This document shows, piece by piece, positions 1 through 8,460 of a stretch of 53,582 nt of DNA. Position 1 is the stretch's first letter. Every line of letters starts with the position of its first letter. This DNA comes from Candidatus Alistipes stercoravium (GTDB lineage: Bacteria; Bacteroidota; Bacteroidia; Bacteroidales; Rikenellaceae), in the NCBI GenBank assembly GCA_019119615.1, contig DWWQ01000034.1, positions 1-53,582 on the forward strand, written 5' to 3'. The position numbers and the translations under genes were made by a program. The notes under the pieces are model-generated. The model searched no databases. It worked only from the letters and a program-made list of their open reading frames with translations, and was not told the DNA's origin.

Positions 1-93
1 AACCACCAAATCTTTTCGAAAGATTTTTTTTCGAATATTTTTCAGAACCTTCATCGCTTCATTTCAGACTTGCTGTCTTATCGGAAGCGGGTG

Positions 94-124
94 CAAAGGT
101 AAGGCAAATTTTCGAATCTCCAAA
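94..124 (-). promoter_or_regulatory. leftward promoter, copy 1
   Basis: On the minus strand, TTTG (124-121) is followed by 19 nt and TACCTTTG (101-94), an exact fit to the Bacteroidota -33/-7 consensus. The transcribed leader begins CACCCGCTTCC and runs out of the window. Confidence 0.6.
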
Positions 125-202
125 AGATTTCGGAACTTTTTTCAAAATTTTTCAGAACCCTTTCCAGCGCCCCGGAGAAGCGTTTTTCTCTCGAAGCGGG
201 TG

Positions 203-235
203 CAAAGATAAGTACTTTTCCGGACAACTTCCAAA
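203..235 (-). promoter_or_regulatory. leftward promoter, copy 2
   Basis: On the minus strand, TTTG (235-232) is followed by a 21-nt spacer and TATCTTTG (210-203). The next bases, CACCCGCTTC, are the same as after copy 1 at 94-124, so this is a tandem duplicate promoter pointing the same way. Confidence 0.6.
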
Positions 236-321
236 TATTTCGAGGACTTTTTTTCTGCCCGTTTCGAAGCCGCATTCTCACACTCCTATCCGTCAGCAAG
301 TTAGTTGTAAAAAATTTTTAA

Positions 322-329
322 TATCTTTG
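322..329 (+). promoter_or_regulatory. -7 element for the YiiX-like lipoprotein gene
   Basis: TATCTTTG matches the Bacteroidota -7 consensus; a -33 TTG at good spacing is not obvious. Its position puts transcription start near 335, so translation must begin at the ATG at 351 and not at the in-frame ATG at 327. Confidence 0.5.
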
Positions 330-350
330 CAGTACCTGTCGAAATGGACC

Positions 351-986
351 ATGAAACGTTTTATAATATATATAGGTATACTTGTTGCGGCCATATCGTG
401 CAGACCGCAGCACCGGAATCTGCAAAGCGGCGATCTGCTGTTTCAGGTCGGGAAGGGCTCCGAAATGGAGCAGGCGATTACGACTGCCACGGAACAGCAC
501 AATACGCTCAACTTCACGCATGTAGGCATTGCAATCCTCAAGGAAGGGGCCGATTCGGTACTGGAAGCCACCTCGGAAGGAGGCGTTCGGATGACGGCGA
601 TGGAGGAGTTTCTGCAACGGGCGGCCCAAGACAAGAAAGGACGGCCGCTGGTCGTGGCAATGCGTTTGCGCGACACAGCGGGACTTGCCGCTTCGGTCCG
701 GCGGGCCAGGGCCTGTCTGGGACTCCCCTACGACTACGCCTTCGGGCCCGACAACGGAAAGTATTATTGCAGCGAACTGATCTGGGAGAATTACCGCACC
801 CCGGACAGCGTGCGGCGCTTCACGGCGCGGCCGATGAACTTCCGGGCACCGGACGGGACGATGCCCCACTTCTGGGTCGAGTTGTTCGAGCAGCTCGGAG
901 AACCCATCCCGGAAGGTATTCCGGGAACCAATCCGAACGGCATGGCCCAGGACCCGCAATTGCAGGAGGTCGGACGCTGGTTCTGA
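351..986 (+). CDS. YiiX/YebB-like permuted papain-fold lipoprotein (NlpC/P60 superfamily)
   Basis: A 211-residue predicted lipoprotein. Residues 1-17 form a signal peptide with lipobox AAIS-C17, so the mature protein should be anchored to the envelope. The body matches the permuted NlpC/P60 (DUF830/YiiX) pattern: GDLLFQ at 27-32, the catalytic histidine in FTHVGI (H57), VLEAT at 70-74, and the nucleophile cysteine in YYCSEL (C140). Relatives are cysteine amidases or hydrolases acting on peptidoglycan peptides or lipid-linked substrates; the substrate here cannot be read from sequence. The start at 351 is chosen because the -7 element at 322-329 precedes it and the lipobox then sits correctly. 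It converges with the MgtC-like gene, 6 nt away. Confidence 0.75.
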   Translation: MKRFIIYIGILVAAISCRPQHRNLQSGDLLFQVGKGSEMEQAITTATEQHNTLNFTHVGIAILKEGADSVLEATSEGGVRMTAMEEFLQRAAQDKKGRPLVVAMRLRDTAGLAASVRRARACLGLPYDYAFGPDNGKYYCSELIWENYRTPDSVRRFTARPMNFRAPDGTMPHFWVELFEQLGEPIPEGIPGTNPNGMAQDPQLQEVGRWF

Positions 987-992
987 TGCGGA

Positions 993-1658
993 TCAGACGA
1001 TCCGCTCGACGGTAATATCGGGATCGGCCCGCAGCAGTTCGACGAAGCCCTCCTCCGAAGCGGCACCCTTGGCGCGAATGACCAGCGTAGCGCGGTAGAC
1101 GACGCCCTCGGGCGTCCGGTCGGTTTCGACTTCATACGAAACGATGGCGTAATCACGGCCTTCGAGCTGGCGGAAGGCCTCCTCGATCTTCCTGCGCTCC
1201 GCAGCCGAGAAGACGATCATCGTACGCCGGCGGCCGATACCGCCGAAGAAAAGCGTAAGTACCTCCAGCCCGAAGAGTGTGAGCAGCGTCGCGGCTCCGG
1301 CCACGACATACATGTGCGCTCCGGCGGCCAGGCCGATGCCGGCCGTGGCCCAGAGGCTGGCGGCCGTCGTCAGGCCGCGGACCAGCTGGCGGTGGATGAT
1401 GATCGTGCCGGCGCCGATGAAGCCGATACCGCTGACGACCTGCGCCGCAATACGGCTCGGATCGAGCCGCAGGCCGTCATGCGAGGCGAGGAAATCCTCG
1501 AATCCGTACTGGGATACGATCATCATCAGGGCGCTGCCCAGCGCCACCAGAAAATGGGTGCGGAAGCCCGCATCCTTGACCCGATATTCACGATCGAGGC
1601 CGATAACCGTGCCGCATAGGCCCGCCACACACAGCCGCCAAATGAAATTCCACTCCAT
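993..1658 (-). CDS. MgtC/SapB family membrane protein
   Basis: A 221-residue inner-membrane protein. The N-terminal half carries the MgtC/SapB hallmark, GLDREY followed by AGFRTHFLVALGSALMM (about residues 20-46) and several hydrophobic segments to about residue 140. The soluble C-terminal part (about 140-221) has an ACT-like look (TMIVFSAAERRKIEEAF...). MgtC proteins affect growth under low magnesium and intracellular survival, partly by modulating F-type ATPase or transport; many gut homologues are uncharacterised. It is a single-gene unit divergent from rpmI. A possible leftward -7 (CAAATATA on the plus strand, 1715-1722) lies upstream without a clear -33. Confidence 0.8.
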   Translation of the reverse strand: MEWNFIWRLCVAGLCGTVIGLDREYRVKDAGFRTHFLVALGSALMMIVSQYGFEDFLASHDGLRLDPSRIAAQVVSGIGFIGAGTIIIHRQLVRGLTTAASLWATAGIGLAAGAHMYVVAGAATLLTLFGLEVLTLFFGGIGRRRTMIVFSAAERRKIEEAFRQLEGRDYAIVSYEVETDRTPEGVVYRATLVIRAKGAASEEGFVELLRADPDITVERIV

Positions 1659-1762
1659 ATTATCTCCAAACTCAGATTACCGGCAATGAATCCTTCACGA
1701 CCGGCATGCAGAAACAAATATACGAAAATCGGCCGGTATTCGAAGTTTTTGCCCCGCAAAGA

Positions 1763-1792
1763 TTGCAGCATGAGAAATTTTTCGTACTTTTG
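1763..1792 (+). promoter_or_regulatory. rpmI-rplT promoter
   Basis: TTG at 1763-1765, a 19-nt spacer, then TACTTTTG at 1785-1792. This fits the Bacteroidota consensus and lies 34 nt upstream of the rpmI ATG. It implies that rpmI-rplT is transcribed on its own and not from an upstream infC. Confidence 0.65.
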
Positions 1793-1826
1793 CAGGCTAA
1801 GTTTAACCAATTAACTGTTTACGACA

Positions 1827-2021
1827 ATGCCAAAGATGAAAACCAATGCCGCGGCGAAGAAGCGTTTTACCTTCACCGGCACAGGAAAGATCAAGCGCAA
1901 GCACGCTTATCACAGTCACATCCTGACCAAAAAGACGACGAAACAGAAGCGGAACCTCTGCTATTCGGGTATCGTTTCTGCAGCCGATGAGGCCAAAATC
2001 AAGAACCTGCTCGTAAAATAA
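1827..2021 (+). CDS. rpmI: 50S ribosomal protein L35
   Basis: A 64-residue, very basic protein beginning [14 protein letters not shown], the conserved opening of bL35, with the usual full length. It is part of the large ribosomal subunit. It has its own promoter at 1763-1792 and is followed, after a 212-nt structured gap, by rplT. The usual upstream partner infC (IF3) is absent; the upstream neighbour is a divergent MgtC-like gene. Confidence 0.95.
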   Translation: MPKMKTNAAAKKRFTFTGTGKIKRKHAYHSHILTKKTTKQKRNLCYSGIVSAADEAKIKNLLVK

Positions 2022-2233
2022 TCCGAAACAGGCTCCTGCGCCTCCCTTGGGAGGCAACCGAGGAGAATCGAATGCGGCGTGCGGTGCGCAGGCACCCCCA
2101 AGAGTCCGACGATGCCGCAGACGTGAATCCCCGGGGAACAAACAAAACCGGTCGGACTCAAAACCGGAGCGAATCAGCCCCGAAGAACGCGGGAGAACCG
2201 CGTCGCTGACAGCTCTTCAAAAACTTTTACGTT
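2022..2233 (+). promoter_or_regulatory. structured leader between rpmI and rplT (candidate L20 autoregulatory RNA)
   Basis: This 212-nt gap has no ORF or promoter but several strong stems. An outer CTCCT/AGGAG (2033-2037 with 2061-2065) encloses a 7-bp GCCTCCC/GGGAGGC hairpin (2040-2055). GGTGC/GCACC closes a 4-nt loop (2083-2096). A perfect 9-bp long-range stem pairs GAGTCCGAC (2102-2110) with GTCGGACTC (2151-2159) around a 40-nt loop. ACGCGG/CCGCGT (2187-2203) lies 30 nt before the rplT start. L20 represses its own operon in other bacteria by binding mRNA structures that mimic 23S rRNA. A comparable role here is inference from position and structure. Confidence 0.5.
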
Positions 2234-2578
2234 ATGCCACGTTCAGTAAATGCCGTTGCGTCCCGCGCACGCAGAAAAAAAGTTTTGAAACTTGCCAAGG
2301 GTAACTTTGGTTCAAGGGGAAACGTTTGGACCGTTGCGAAAAATACGGTCGAAAAGGGCTTGCAGTTTGCCTATGCACACCGCCAGCTCAAGAAGAGGAC
2401 CTTCCGTTCGCTGTGGATCACGCGTATCAACGCCGCAGTCCGCGCCCAGGGAATGACCTATTCGCAGTTTATCGGCAAGCTCAATGCCAAGGGTATCGTC
2501 CTGAACCGCAAGGTTCTCGCCGACCTGGCCATGAACGAGCCGAAGGCATTCGAAGCAATCGTTAAAGAGGTTAAATAG
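2234..2578 (+). CDS. rplT: 50S ribosomal protein L20
   Basis: A 114-residue bL20 of full length, opening [23 protein letters not shown], with a basic N-terminal extension (1-58) and the globular C-terminal domain (59-114) that binds 23S rRNA. In other bacteria L20 is also the repressor of its own operon. It is preceded by a long structured leader (2022-2233) and followed by a strong intrinsic terminator at 2666-2706. Confidence 0.95.
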   Translation: MPRSVNAVASRARRKKVLKLAKGNFGSRGNVWTVAKNTVEKGLQFAYAHRQLKKRTFRSLWITRINAAVRAQGMTYSQFIGKLNAKGIVLNRKVLADLAMNEPKAFEAIVKEVK

Positions 2579-2665
2579 CAGATCCGCAGGCGGCCCCGTG
2601 CCGCAGCCGATCAAAAGCCGCCGGGAAGGTTCGGATCCCTCCGAAAACCACACGGCAGCAACCCG

Positions 2666-2706
2666 ACAGGGGTTCCGGTCCAGAACCGGAGCCCCTGTTC
2701 TTTTTA
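2666..2706 (+). terminator. intrinsic terminator after rplT
   Basis: ACAGGGG (2666-2672) pairs with CCCCTGT (2692-2698), with an inner CCGGT/ACCGG stem between them, followed by a T-rich run (2699-2706). Confidence 0.8.
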
Positions 2707-2789
2707 CGGGACAACGGGGCAGGGACGAGAAGCGCTTGCAGGTCGTGTAAGGTGCCATGAACGGGCAGGTGCCCTGCCAGACCGACAGA

Positions 2790-2826
2790 TAAAACCGGCA
2801 TCCGCCCGATCAGGCAGATGCCGGTT
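2790..2826 (-). terminator. intrinsic terminator of the SOD-rubredoxin gene
   Basis: On the minus strand, AACCGGCATC (2826-2817) pairs with GATGCCGGTT (2802-2793), followed by TTATC. It lies just past the stop codon at 2847. Confidence 0.7.
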
Positions 2827-2846
2827 GGCATATTTCAAAAGAGTAT

Positions 2847-3584
2847 CTACTCCTCGACGGGAACGAATGCCCCCTTGTCGAGGCCGCACAACGGGCAGCT
2901 CCAGTCGTCGGGGATCTCCTCAAAGGAGGTTCCGGGAGCAATACCCGTCTCGGGATCGCCCTTCGCAGGGTCGTAGACATAATCGCAGGCCGTGCAGCGG
3001 TAACGCCGCGGGATGCAGCGGTCCGCGACCTTTGCCCAGTCGATCAACTCCCAGAAGGCGGCAATGAAGTCGGCGCGCCGGTTGCGGTAGTCGATATAGT
3101 AGGCATGCTCCCAGACATCGATCGTCATCACGGGACGCAGTCCTTCGGTCATCGGGTTGCCGGCATTCGGGCGCGCCACGATGGAGAGATGCCACGACTT
3201 GTCGGCGACGAGCCACACCCAGCCCGAACCGAAAAGGCCCAGCGCCGCCTGCGTGAACTGCTGGCGGAAGTTCTCGACCGAGCCGAAATCCCGTGCGAGC
3301 AGGGCCGCCAGTTTCTCGGGCATCGGCTTCTGCGCGGGAGTCAGCATCCGGAAGAAAAAGGTGTGGTTCCAGCTCTGCGCCGCGTTGTTGAAGACCGCGC
3401 CGTCGGCCCGGCGGACGATCTCCCCGAGCGGCATCGTCTCGTAGGGCGTGCCGACGATGAGCCGGTTCAGGTTGTCGATATAGGTTTGCAGATGTTTCCC
3501 GTAGTGGTACTCGATCGTCTCGAGGCTCATCTTCGGAGCAAGGGCCTCCGGTGCATAGGGAAGCTCGGGCATAACGTGTTTCAT
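2847..3584 (-). CDS. iron superoxide dismutase with C-terminal rubredoxin domain
   Basis: A 245-residue fusion. Residues 1-190 are a complete Fe/Mn-SOD: metal ligands H27 (in EYHYGKH), H74 (WNHTF), D156 and H160 (DVWEHAYY), with Q70 in NNAAQ as in iron-type enzymes. Residues 195-245 are a rubredoxin with paired cysteines C197/C200 (CTAC) and C230/C233 (CPLC) and the aromatic core expected of an Fe(SCys)4 site. Plain SODs of this family stop near residue 195. SOD dismutates superoxide to oxygen and peroxide; rubredoxin carries single electrons. The fusion could let the iron site receive electrons and act partly as a superoxide reductase, or reset it after oxidation; that is inference. It is monocistronic, with a -7-like TATCTTTC upstream (3617-3610). 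Confidence 0.9.
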   Translation of the reverse strand: MKHVMPELPYAPEALAPKMSLETIEYHYGKHLQTYIDNLNRLIVGTPYETMPLGEIVRRADGAVFNNAAQSWNHTFFFRMLTPAQKPMPEKLAALLARDFGSVENFRQQFTQAALGLFGSGWVWLVADKSWHLSIVARPNAGNPMTEGLRPVMTIDVWEHAYYIDYRNRRADFIAAFWELIDWAKVADRCIPRRYRCTACDYVYDPAKGDPETGIAPGTSFEEIPDDWSCPLCGLDKGAFVPVEE

Positions 3585-3616
3585 GGTTCGCGTATATTTT
3601 AAGTTTCGGGAAAGAT

Positions 3617-3655
3617 AAAAAAAATTCCGGTCCGTTATTCATGCGGACCGGAAAA
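3617..3655 (-). terminator. terminator of the barrel/TPR operon
   Basis: CCGGTCCG (3628-3635) pairs with CGGACCGG (3644-3651). On the minus strand the stem is followed by AATTTTTTTT, so it ends transcription from the gene at 3701-5464. Confidence 0.7.
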
Positions 3656-3700
3656 AGCGATCATCCGAACGACACGCATCACGGCGCATGCCGCAGCGGA

Positions 3701-5464
3701 TCAGAAGTTGGCCTTGATGCCGGCCGTGAAACGGGCGCCCAGTTCGGGATACCACAGATATTCGTACAGCCGCTGGTTGATGAGATTGCGGCCCTCGGCG
3801 AAGAAGGTTATGCGATTCGAGATCTTCCAGTCGAAATCAACGCGCAGATCGACACTAAGGGGAATCTCCACCCGGGAAAAACGGTTGCTGACCTCCGCCG
3901 AACCGTCGCTGCCGGAAATGACCTCGACATCAAAGGTGTTCCACGTCCGGGCATTCTGCATCACGGCCTCCACGCCGAAGCCGATCTTCCGACCCTCGTA
4001 GCGGGCTCCGAAATTGGCAGTGAAAGCGGGAGCTTCGCTGCTCCACTTCTGCTCGTCGTTGTAGGCATACCCGTGAACGCCGAGATCGAATTTCAGCACG
4101 TTCAACGGACGGTATTCGATCTCGCCGTTGAACGACGTTACGGTCTGACGCCCCATATAAGGAGAGAACAGACCCGTGAAGGTTTCACTGCGGGTTCCGG
4201 CACCGTCGTCGCGGATATCACGGAAGGCCATCCAATAGACATGGTTGTCGTGGATCGTAAGTCCGGCATAGGCCCGGTAGGAGAAACGGTTGTTCCAGAG
4301 CGTGCCGTTCAGGCCGAAGCGGCCGTTATAGTCCACCGAACTGCGGTCCAGCCACTCGGAAGCGGTGTAGGGATTCCGGTACATCATCGATCGCAGGCTG
4401 TTGTCATTAACGCTGCCGTCCACTTCGAGGAAGGGCTTGAGCCCCGGAGTTCCGAGGTTGAAGTCGAGGTGTGCAAAGGGGATGAGGTAGTTGCCGGTCT
4501 CCACGATCGGTTCGGGGTCGGCGGCAGCCTCCACACGGTCGCGGTAGAAGTCGGCTCCGACCTCCAACCGCACGACACCACCCCGGAAACCGTAGCGCAG
4601 GGCGGCATGGAAAAGTCCCTGGGAGGTACCGTCGAAGTACTTCTCCCCCGCCAGATATTCATAGCCCAACGTGGCCGAAAGCATATGACGGCCGAAAGCC
4701 CGGGCGATGCGGCCGTATCCCTCCAGCGACAGTTGCCGTCCCGGATCACTCCCCACGGCCCAGTCGGAATGGTCGAAAAACATCCCGCCGCGCAGCACCA
4801 CCTCGAAATTCGTGCGTTCAAGGTTCTGGAACCCGTCGCCGAAACGCAGCAGGAGGTTGGCATCGCCGAAATCGGCCATCGATCCCGGAGCCGGGAAGAG
4901 CTCGCTGCCCGGAGCGGCAAAGGCACCGTAGCGATGATACATGCGGTTGTCGTACGAGAGTTCCCCCTCGAGGATATGGCGCCCAAGATATTTGCCCGCG
5001 GCGACGCCAGCGCGGTTTTTCATCTGCACGGAGTTGTTGTCCGCCACGCCGAAATCGTTGCGGATATCGGCATAGCGCCCTTCGTGGTTGATATAGCCGG
5101 TCAGATAGCCCGTCGAGGGATTCTGCGTCGTGGCGTAGAAGTCCAGCACCGAATTGAGCGGATAACCCGCGCCGACCTTCAGGTAGAAGGGCAGCGGGCG
5201 GTTGAACTCCCAGTAGGTTACCGTGGCGGGACGGATCGGGCGCGTCGTCAGCGTCGTGCGCAGCGACAGCGGCGTAATCGTATAGTCGATCTCGGGCCGC
5301 ATCTGCGTCGTATCGGTCATGTCGGGCTCCACGGCCAGCTTCGAGGCGCTCTCCACACGCGGCACATAGGCCTTCGTAACCTCGACCTGCTTTTCGACCT
5401 GCGCCGCAGCCAGCTGCGGCAGCGCCGCCATCAGCAGGGCGGCCAGTATCACTTTTTTCATCAT
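3701..5464 (-). CDS. outer-membrane beta-barrel protein (TonB-receptor-like, no plug)
   Basis: A 587-residue secreted protein. Residues 1-21 are a signal peptide ending AALPQLAAAQ. The rest is rich in alternating aromatic/polar strands (for example LPFYLKVGAGYPLNSVLDFY, and repeated GYEYLAGEKYF-type segments) and ends in ARFTAGIKANF, a typical terminal barrel strand with C-terminal Phe. No plug domain or TonB box is visible, so it is a barrel only. Its ATG overlaps the stop of the upstream TPR gene (TGATG), implying translational coupling and a joint function at the outer membrane. Substrate unknown. The long antisense frames across this gene are shadows. Confidence 0.75.
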   Translation of the reverse strand: MMKKVILAALLMAALPQLAAAQVEKQVEVTKAYVPRVESASKLAVEPDMTDTTQMRPEIDYTITPLSLRTTLTTRPIRPATVTYWEFNRPLPFYLKVGAGYPLNSVLDFYATTQNPSTGYLTGYINHEGRYADIRNDFGVADNNSVQMKNRAGVAAGKYLGRHILEGELSYDNRMYHRYGAFAAPGSELFPAPGSMADFGDANLLLRFGDGFQNLERTNFEVVLRGGMFFDHSDWAVGSDPGRQLSLEGYGRIARAFGRHMLSATLGYEYLAGEKYFDGTSQGLFHAALRYGFRGGVVRLEVGADFYRDRVEAAADPEPIVETGNYLIPFAHLDFNLGTPGLKPFLEVDGSVNDNSLRSMMYRNPYTASEWLDRSSVDYNGRFGLNGTLWNNRFSYRAYAGLTIHDNHVYWMAFRDIRDDGAGTRSETFTGLFSPYMGRQTVTSFNGEIEYRPLNVLKFDLGVHGYAYNDEQKWSSEAPAFTANFGARYEGRKIGFGVEAVMQNARTWNTFDVEVISGSDGSAEVSNRFSRVEIPLSVDLRVDFDWKISNRITFFAEGRNLINQRLYEYLWYPELGARFTAGIKANF

Positions 5465-8448
5465 CAGTTCAGTTTTGCGATTCGCGCCTTGGCTTCGTCC
5501 ACGATGCCGTCATCGGCCGGCGTATAGCCGTCGGCAACACTCTGGTAGGTGGCCCGGGCCTGGAAATTGTCGCCCTTGCGGACATAGACATCACCCAGAA
5601 GCAGGAAGGCCTTGGCCAGCCAGTAGGAGTCCGGTTCGCGGTCGGAATAGGCGAAGACGGCCTTCTCGGTGGCATCCATGTCGCCGCTTTCGAAGAGGGA
5701 TTCAATAACATAGTAGGCCGCTTCGGAACCTTCGCGGCTCTTCACCTCCTTGGCCAGTTCGCGGTAGAGCTTCACGGCCTCCGCCTTGCGGCCCTCCGAG
5801 CGCAGCTGCCCGGCCCAGGCATAGCGGGCCTCGCGCAGGGCCGTAGCCCCGGCATCCGAATGCCCGATGACATCGGAGGCCATCGCCTCGATCTTCGCAC
5901 GGTCGCCCGTTGCAACCGTTGCGCGGACATAACCCGTCATCGCCGCCTCGCGGCCCGTGGAGGTCGAAGCCGCATCGTACAGGCGCCGGTAGGCCGATGC
6001 CGCCTCGTCGTAGCGCTTGTCGGCAAAGGTCATCTCGGAGAGTTTCTCGAGCACCTGCTCCGTATAGCGGTTCGTACCCCGGTCGGAGAGCGTCGTAAGC
6101 GTCTCGATGGCCTCCGTGCGGGCTCCCGTGCGGAGGTAGCAGTCGCTCAAATAGTAGAGGGCATCGGTGAGGTAGTATCCCTTCGGGTAGTTATCGACAT
6201 AGCCCTTGAGCGATCGGGCCGCCGCCTCGGGCGTTCCCGTCAGGTAGAGGTTCTGTGCCGCGACGAACGAGAGCGAGTCGCGCGAAAGAGCCGACAGGTC
6301 GCTCTCCATACCCGCCTTGGCGGCATAGTCGAAGTAGCCGTCGGCGTTGCCCTCCGAAACATAGATCTCGCGGATGCCCTGCATTGCCTCCTTCGCCTCG
6401 GTGGATTGCGGAGCCGACTCGACCACCATGTCGTAATAGCGGAGCGACTTCTCGCGGTTGCCCAGATTGAGGTAGGCAAGACCCAGATCCGACAGTGCCT
6501 GTGCCCGGCGGGGCGAGGAGGGATAGTCGGCAATGAATTGTTCGAGCTGCGCGGCACCCTCGGCATATTTCTCCTGGGCGATGAAGCTCCGGCCCAACTC
6601 ATAGGAGGCCTCGCTCACATAGTCGCCCTCGCCGTCGGCAAGGATCTGCCGCAGGGCCTGCTGCTTCTCGGAGGTACGGCCCAGAATGCCGAGCGTAATG
6701 GCCCGCTTGTATCGGGCGTAATGGCGTTCCCCGGTACCGAGGGCGATGGCCCGATCGTACTCCCCTACCGCCGCGTCGAACTGCCGCTCGGCATACTCCA
6801 CGTCGCCCAGCCGGTTGCAGGCGTCGGCGCGATAGCTGTCGCGGGGGGCATAGACCGAGAGGAACTTCTCGAACGAACTGCGGGCCTGCGACATGTCGTT
6901 GCGGTCAAAGGCGCAATAACCCAGGTTGTACCACGCCAGCGCATATTCGCGGGCATCGCGCGGCGCACGGCGCAGGTAGGCGTTGTACTTGGCCGCGGCA
7001 ACCGGATAGTCCCCGCGCGAGAAGGCGATCTCACCCTGCCAAAAGTCGTTGAGCGCCGCATATTTGGGGCTGACATTCACCGCGGCAGATTCCGCAAGGT
7101 AGCGCTGCGCCGCCTGGAGATTCCCCTCGTTATAGGCCTCCAGCGCCCGGAAATAGGTGATTTTCTGCAGCGCGGCGCGGATTTCGGCATCCGAGGAGGG
7201 CATCGAACGGATGGCCCGGTAGGCCGCATCGTAGTCGCGCGAGTTGTAGTAGGCGGCAATGAGCAGCGTCCGCGCCTCGCCCACACGCGGCGAGCGGGGA
7301 TAGCGGTCGATGTAGCGCGTCAGCATGTTGATCGCCCCGTTGAAGGCACCGCCGCCCAACTCGTACTGCAGCTTGGCGTAGTTGAACAGCGCATCTTCGG
7401 CAATCGTGGCGTCGAGCGCCTCGTCCGAAGCCATGGCAAAGGCCTTCATCGCCGACTCCTTGTCGCCGGCACGCAGGTAACAGTCGGCCAGGTGGTAGGA
7501 GGCGTTCTGCGTCAGGGCATCCTCCGCACCGCAGGCCTTGCGGAGCCACTCCGCAGCTTCGTCGTAGCGGGCCGTGCGGTAGAGCGAAAAGCCCAGCAGG
7601 TAGCTTGCATCGCGGTCCATCTCGCCGCCCGACCCGGTATAGGCCTCGAGATGCTCGATCGTGCGGTTGTAGTCCTCCAGATGGAACCATGACTCGGCCA
7701 TGACGCGCTCCAGTTCGGCACGTCGTTCCGGCACGGCCTTGCGGGCCAGTTCCTCGCCGTGCTCGACGACATAGCGGTAGTTGCCCTCGCGGAATTCGAT
7801 CTGCAGCAGGTAGTACGGCACAACCGCCCCGTAGGCGTCGCTCCGCGCCAACTGCGTGAAACCCTTCTTGGCCGGAGCATAACGCCCCTCGGCATAGTCG
7901 ATATAGGATTTGTAGTAAAGGGCATGGTCGGCATATTCGCTGCGGGCGGGAATCCGCTCGAAATAGTCGTAGGCCGCCCGGTAGTCCCCTTCGGTAAAGG
8001 CGACATAGCCCATGCGGATGTCGTACTGCTCGCGCCGCGGAGCGCTCAAGGCCTTGTATTCGACCCGTTCAAGCGCCTCGCGCGCCAGTTTCATGTTTCC
8101 GACCGTACAATAGTACGAGCCCAGGGCAAAGCGCACGTCATTGGCATAGACCGAGCCGGGATAGCGGGCATCGAAGTCGCGGAGCGCTCCTTCGGCATCG
8201 GCACTGCCCAGCTCCACGGCACAGGCCGCCAGATAGTAGTCGATCTCCTCGCGGGCAGCCCGGTCGGCCGGTTCGAGGGCGGCCCGGGCCTGCAGGAATT
8301 CATGGCGCGCATCGCTCCAACGACCGTAGTCGAACAGATCGCGTCCCCGGGCAAGGGTCGTCTGAAGATCACCCTCCGCCTGCGCCGTTCCCGCACAAAG
8401 GAGCAGAAACGGCAGCAGCATATTCCGAATTTTTCGCATAGGCTTCAT
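5464..8448 (-). CDS. large periplasmic tetratricopeptide-repeat protein
   Basis: About 994 residues built almost entirely of TPR-like helical pairs (recurring YYLAACAVELG, ALYYKSYIDYAEGRY, AWYNLGYCAFDRNDM, ASYELGRSFIAQEKY). It begins with a signal peptide, MRKIRNMLLPFLLLCAGTAQA, so it should act in the periplasm or at the outer membrane. A promoter at 8461-8492 places transcription start near 8455, which excludes an upstream in-frame ATG at 8547; the start is 8448, or the ATG three codons later. It is coupled to the barrel gene by a 1-nt stop/start overlap. TPR arrays are scaffolds, so a complex with the barrel protein is the natural inference. A more specific function is not readable. Confidence 0.75.
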   Translation of the reverse strand: MKPMRKIRNMLLPFLLLCAGTAQAEGDLQTTLARGRDLFDYGRWSDARHEFLQARAALEPADRAAREEIDYYLAACAVELGSADAEGALRDFDARYPGSVYANDVRFALGSYYCTVGNMKLAREALERVEYKALSAPRREQYDIRMGYVAFTEGDYRAAYDYFERIPARSEYADHALYYKSYIDYAEGRYAPAKKGFTQLARSDAYGAVVPYYLLQIEFREGNYRYVVEHGEELARKAVPERRAELERVMAESWFHLEDYNRTIEHLEAYTGSGGEMDRDASYLLGFSLYRTARYDEAAEWLRKACGAEDALTQNASYHLADCYLRAGDKESAMKAFAMASDEALDATIAEDALFNYAKLQYELGGGAFNGAINMLTRYIDRYPRSPRVGEARTLLIAAYYNSRDYDAAYRAIRSMPSSDAEIRAALQKITYFRALEAYNEGNLQAAQRYLAESAAVNVSPKYAALNDFWQGEIAFSRGDYPVAAAKYNAYLRRAPRDAREYALAWYNLGYCAFDRNDMSQARSSFEKFLSVYAPRDSYRADACNRLGDVEYAERQFDAAVGEYDRAIALGTGERHYARYKRAITLGILGRTSEKQQALRQILADGEGDYVSEASYELGRSFIAQEKYAEGAAQLEQFIADYPSSPRRAQALSDLGLAYLNLGNREKSLRYYDMVVESAPQSTEAKEAMQGIREIYVSEGNADGYFDYAAKAGMESDLSALSRDSLSFVAAQNLYLTGTPEAAARSLKGYVDNYPKGYYLTDALYYLSDCYLRTGARTEAIETLTTLSDRGTNRYTEQVLEKLSEMTFADKRYDEAASAYRRLYDAASTSTGREAAMTGYVRATVATGDRAKIEAMASDVIGHSDAGATALREARYAWAGQLRSEGRKAEAVKLYRELAKEVKSREGSEAAYYVIESLFESGDMDATEKAVFAYSDREPDSYWLAKAFLLLGDVYVRKGDNFQARATYQSVADGYTPADDGIVDEAKARIAKLN

Positions 8449-8460
8449 TCTTATGACGGA

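Larger units (their letters stand above)
1..350. other. non-coding left edge with tandem leftward promoters
   Basis: There is no convincing gene here. The stretch is AT-rich and contains a short hairpin (arms 8-15 and 19-26, followed by T residues) that could end a rightward transcript. It also holds a near-duplicated block: each copy has a TTTTTCAGAACC segment followed further on by GAAGCGGGTGCAAAG. On the minus strand each copy supplies a Bacteroidota promoter, listed separately. The gene they serve lies outside the window to the left. A 73-codon leftward frame at 78-299 overlaps both promoters and is rejected. Confidence 0.6.

Noticed and set aside
78..299. 73-codon leftward frame at the left edge
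   Set aside because: It overlaps two consensus promoters and has a low-complexity sequence with no family.
3641..5527. 628-codon plus-strand frame
   Set aside because: It lies antisense to the barrel-protein gene, has no domain or signal peptide, and reflects GC-rich codon structure on the opposite strand.
5860..7692. 610-codon plus-strand frame
   Set aside because: Antisense to the TPR gene; Arg/Val/Gly-rich shadow sequence without recognisable features.
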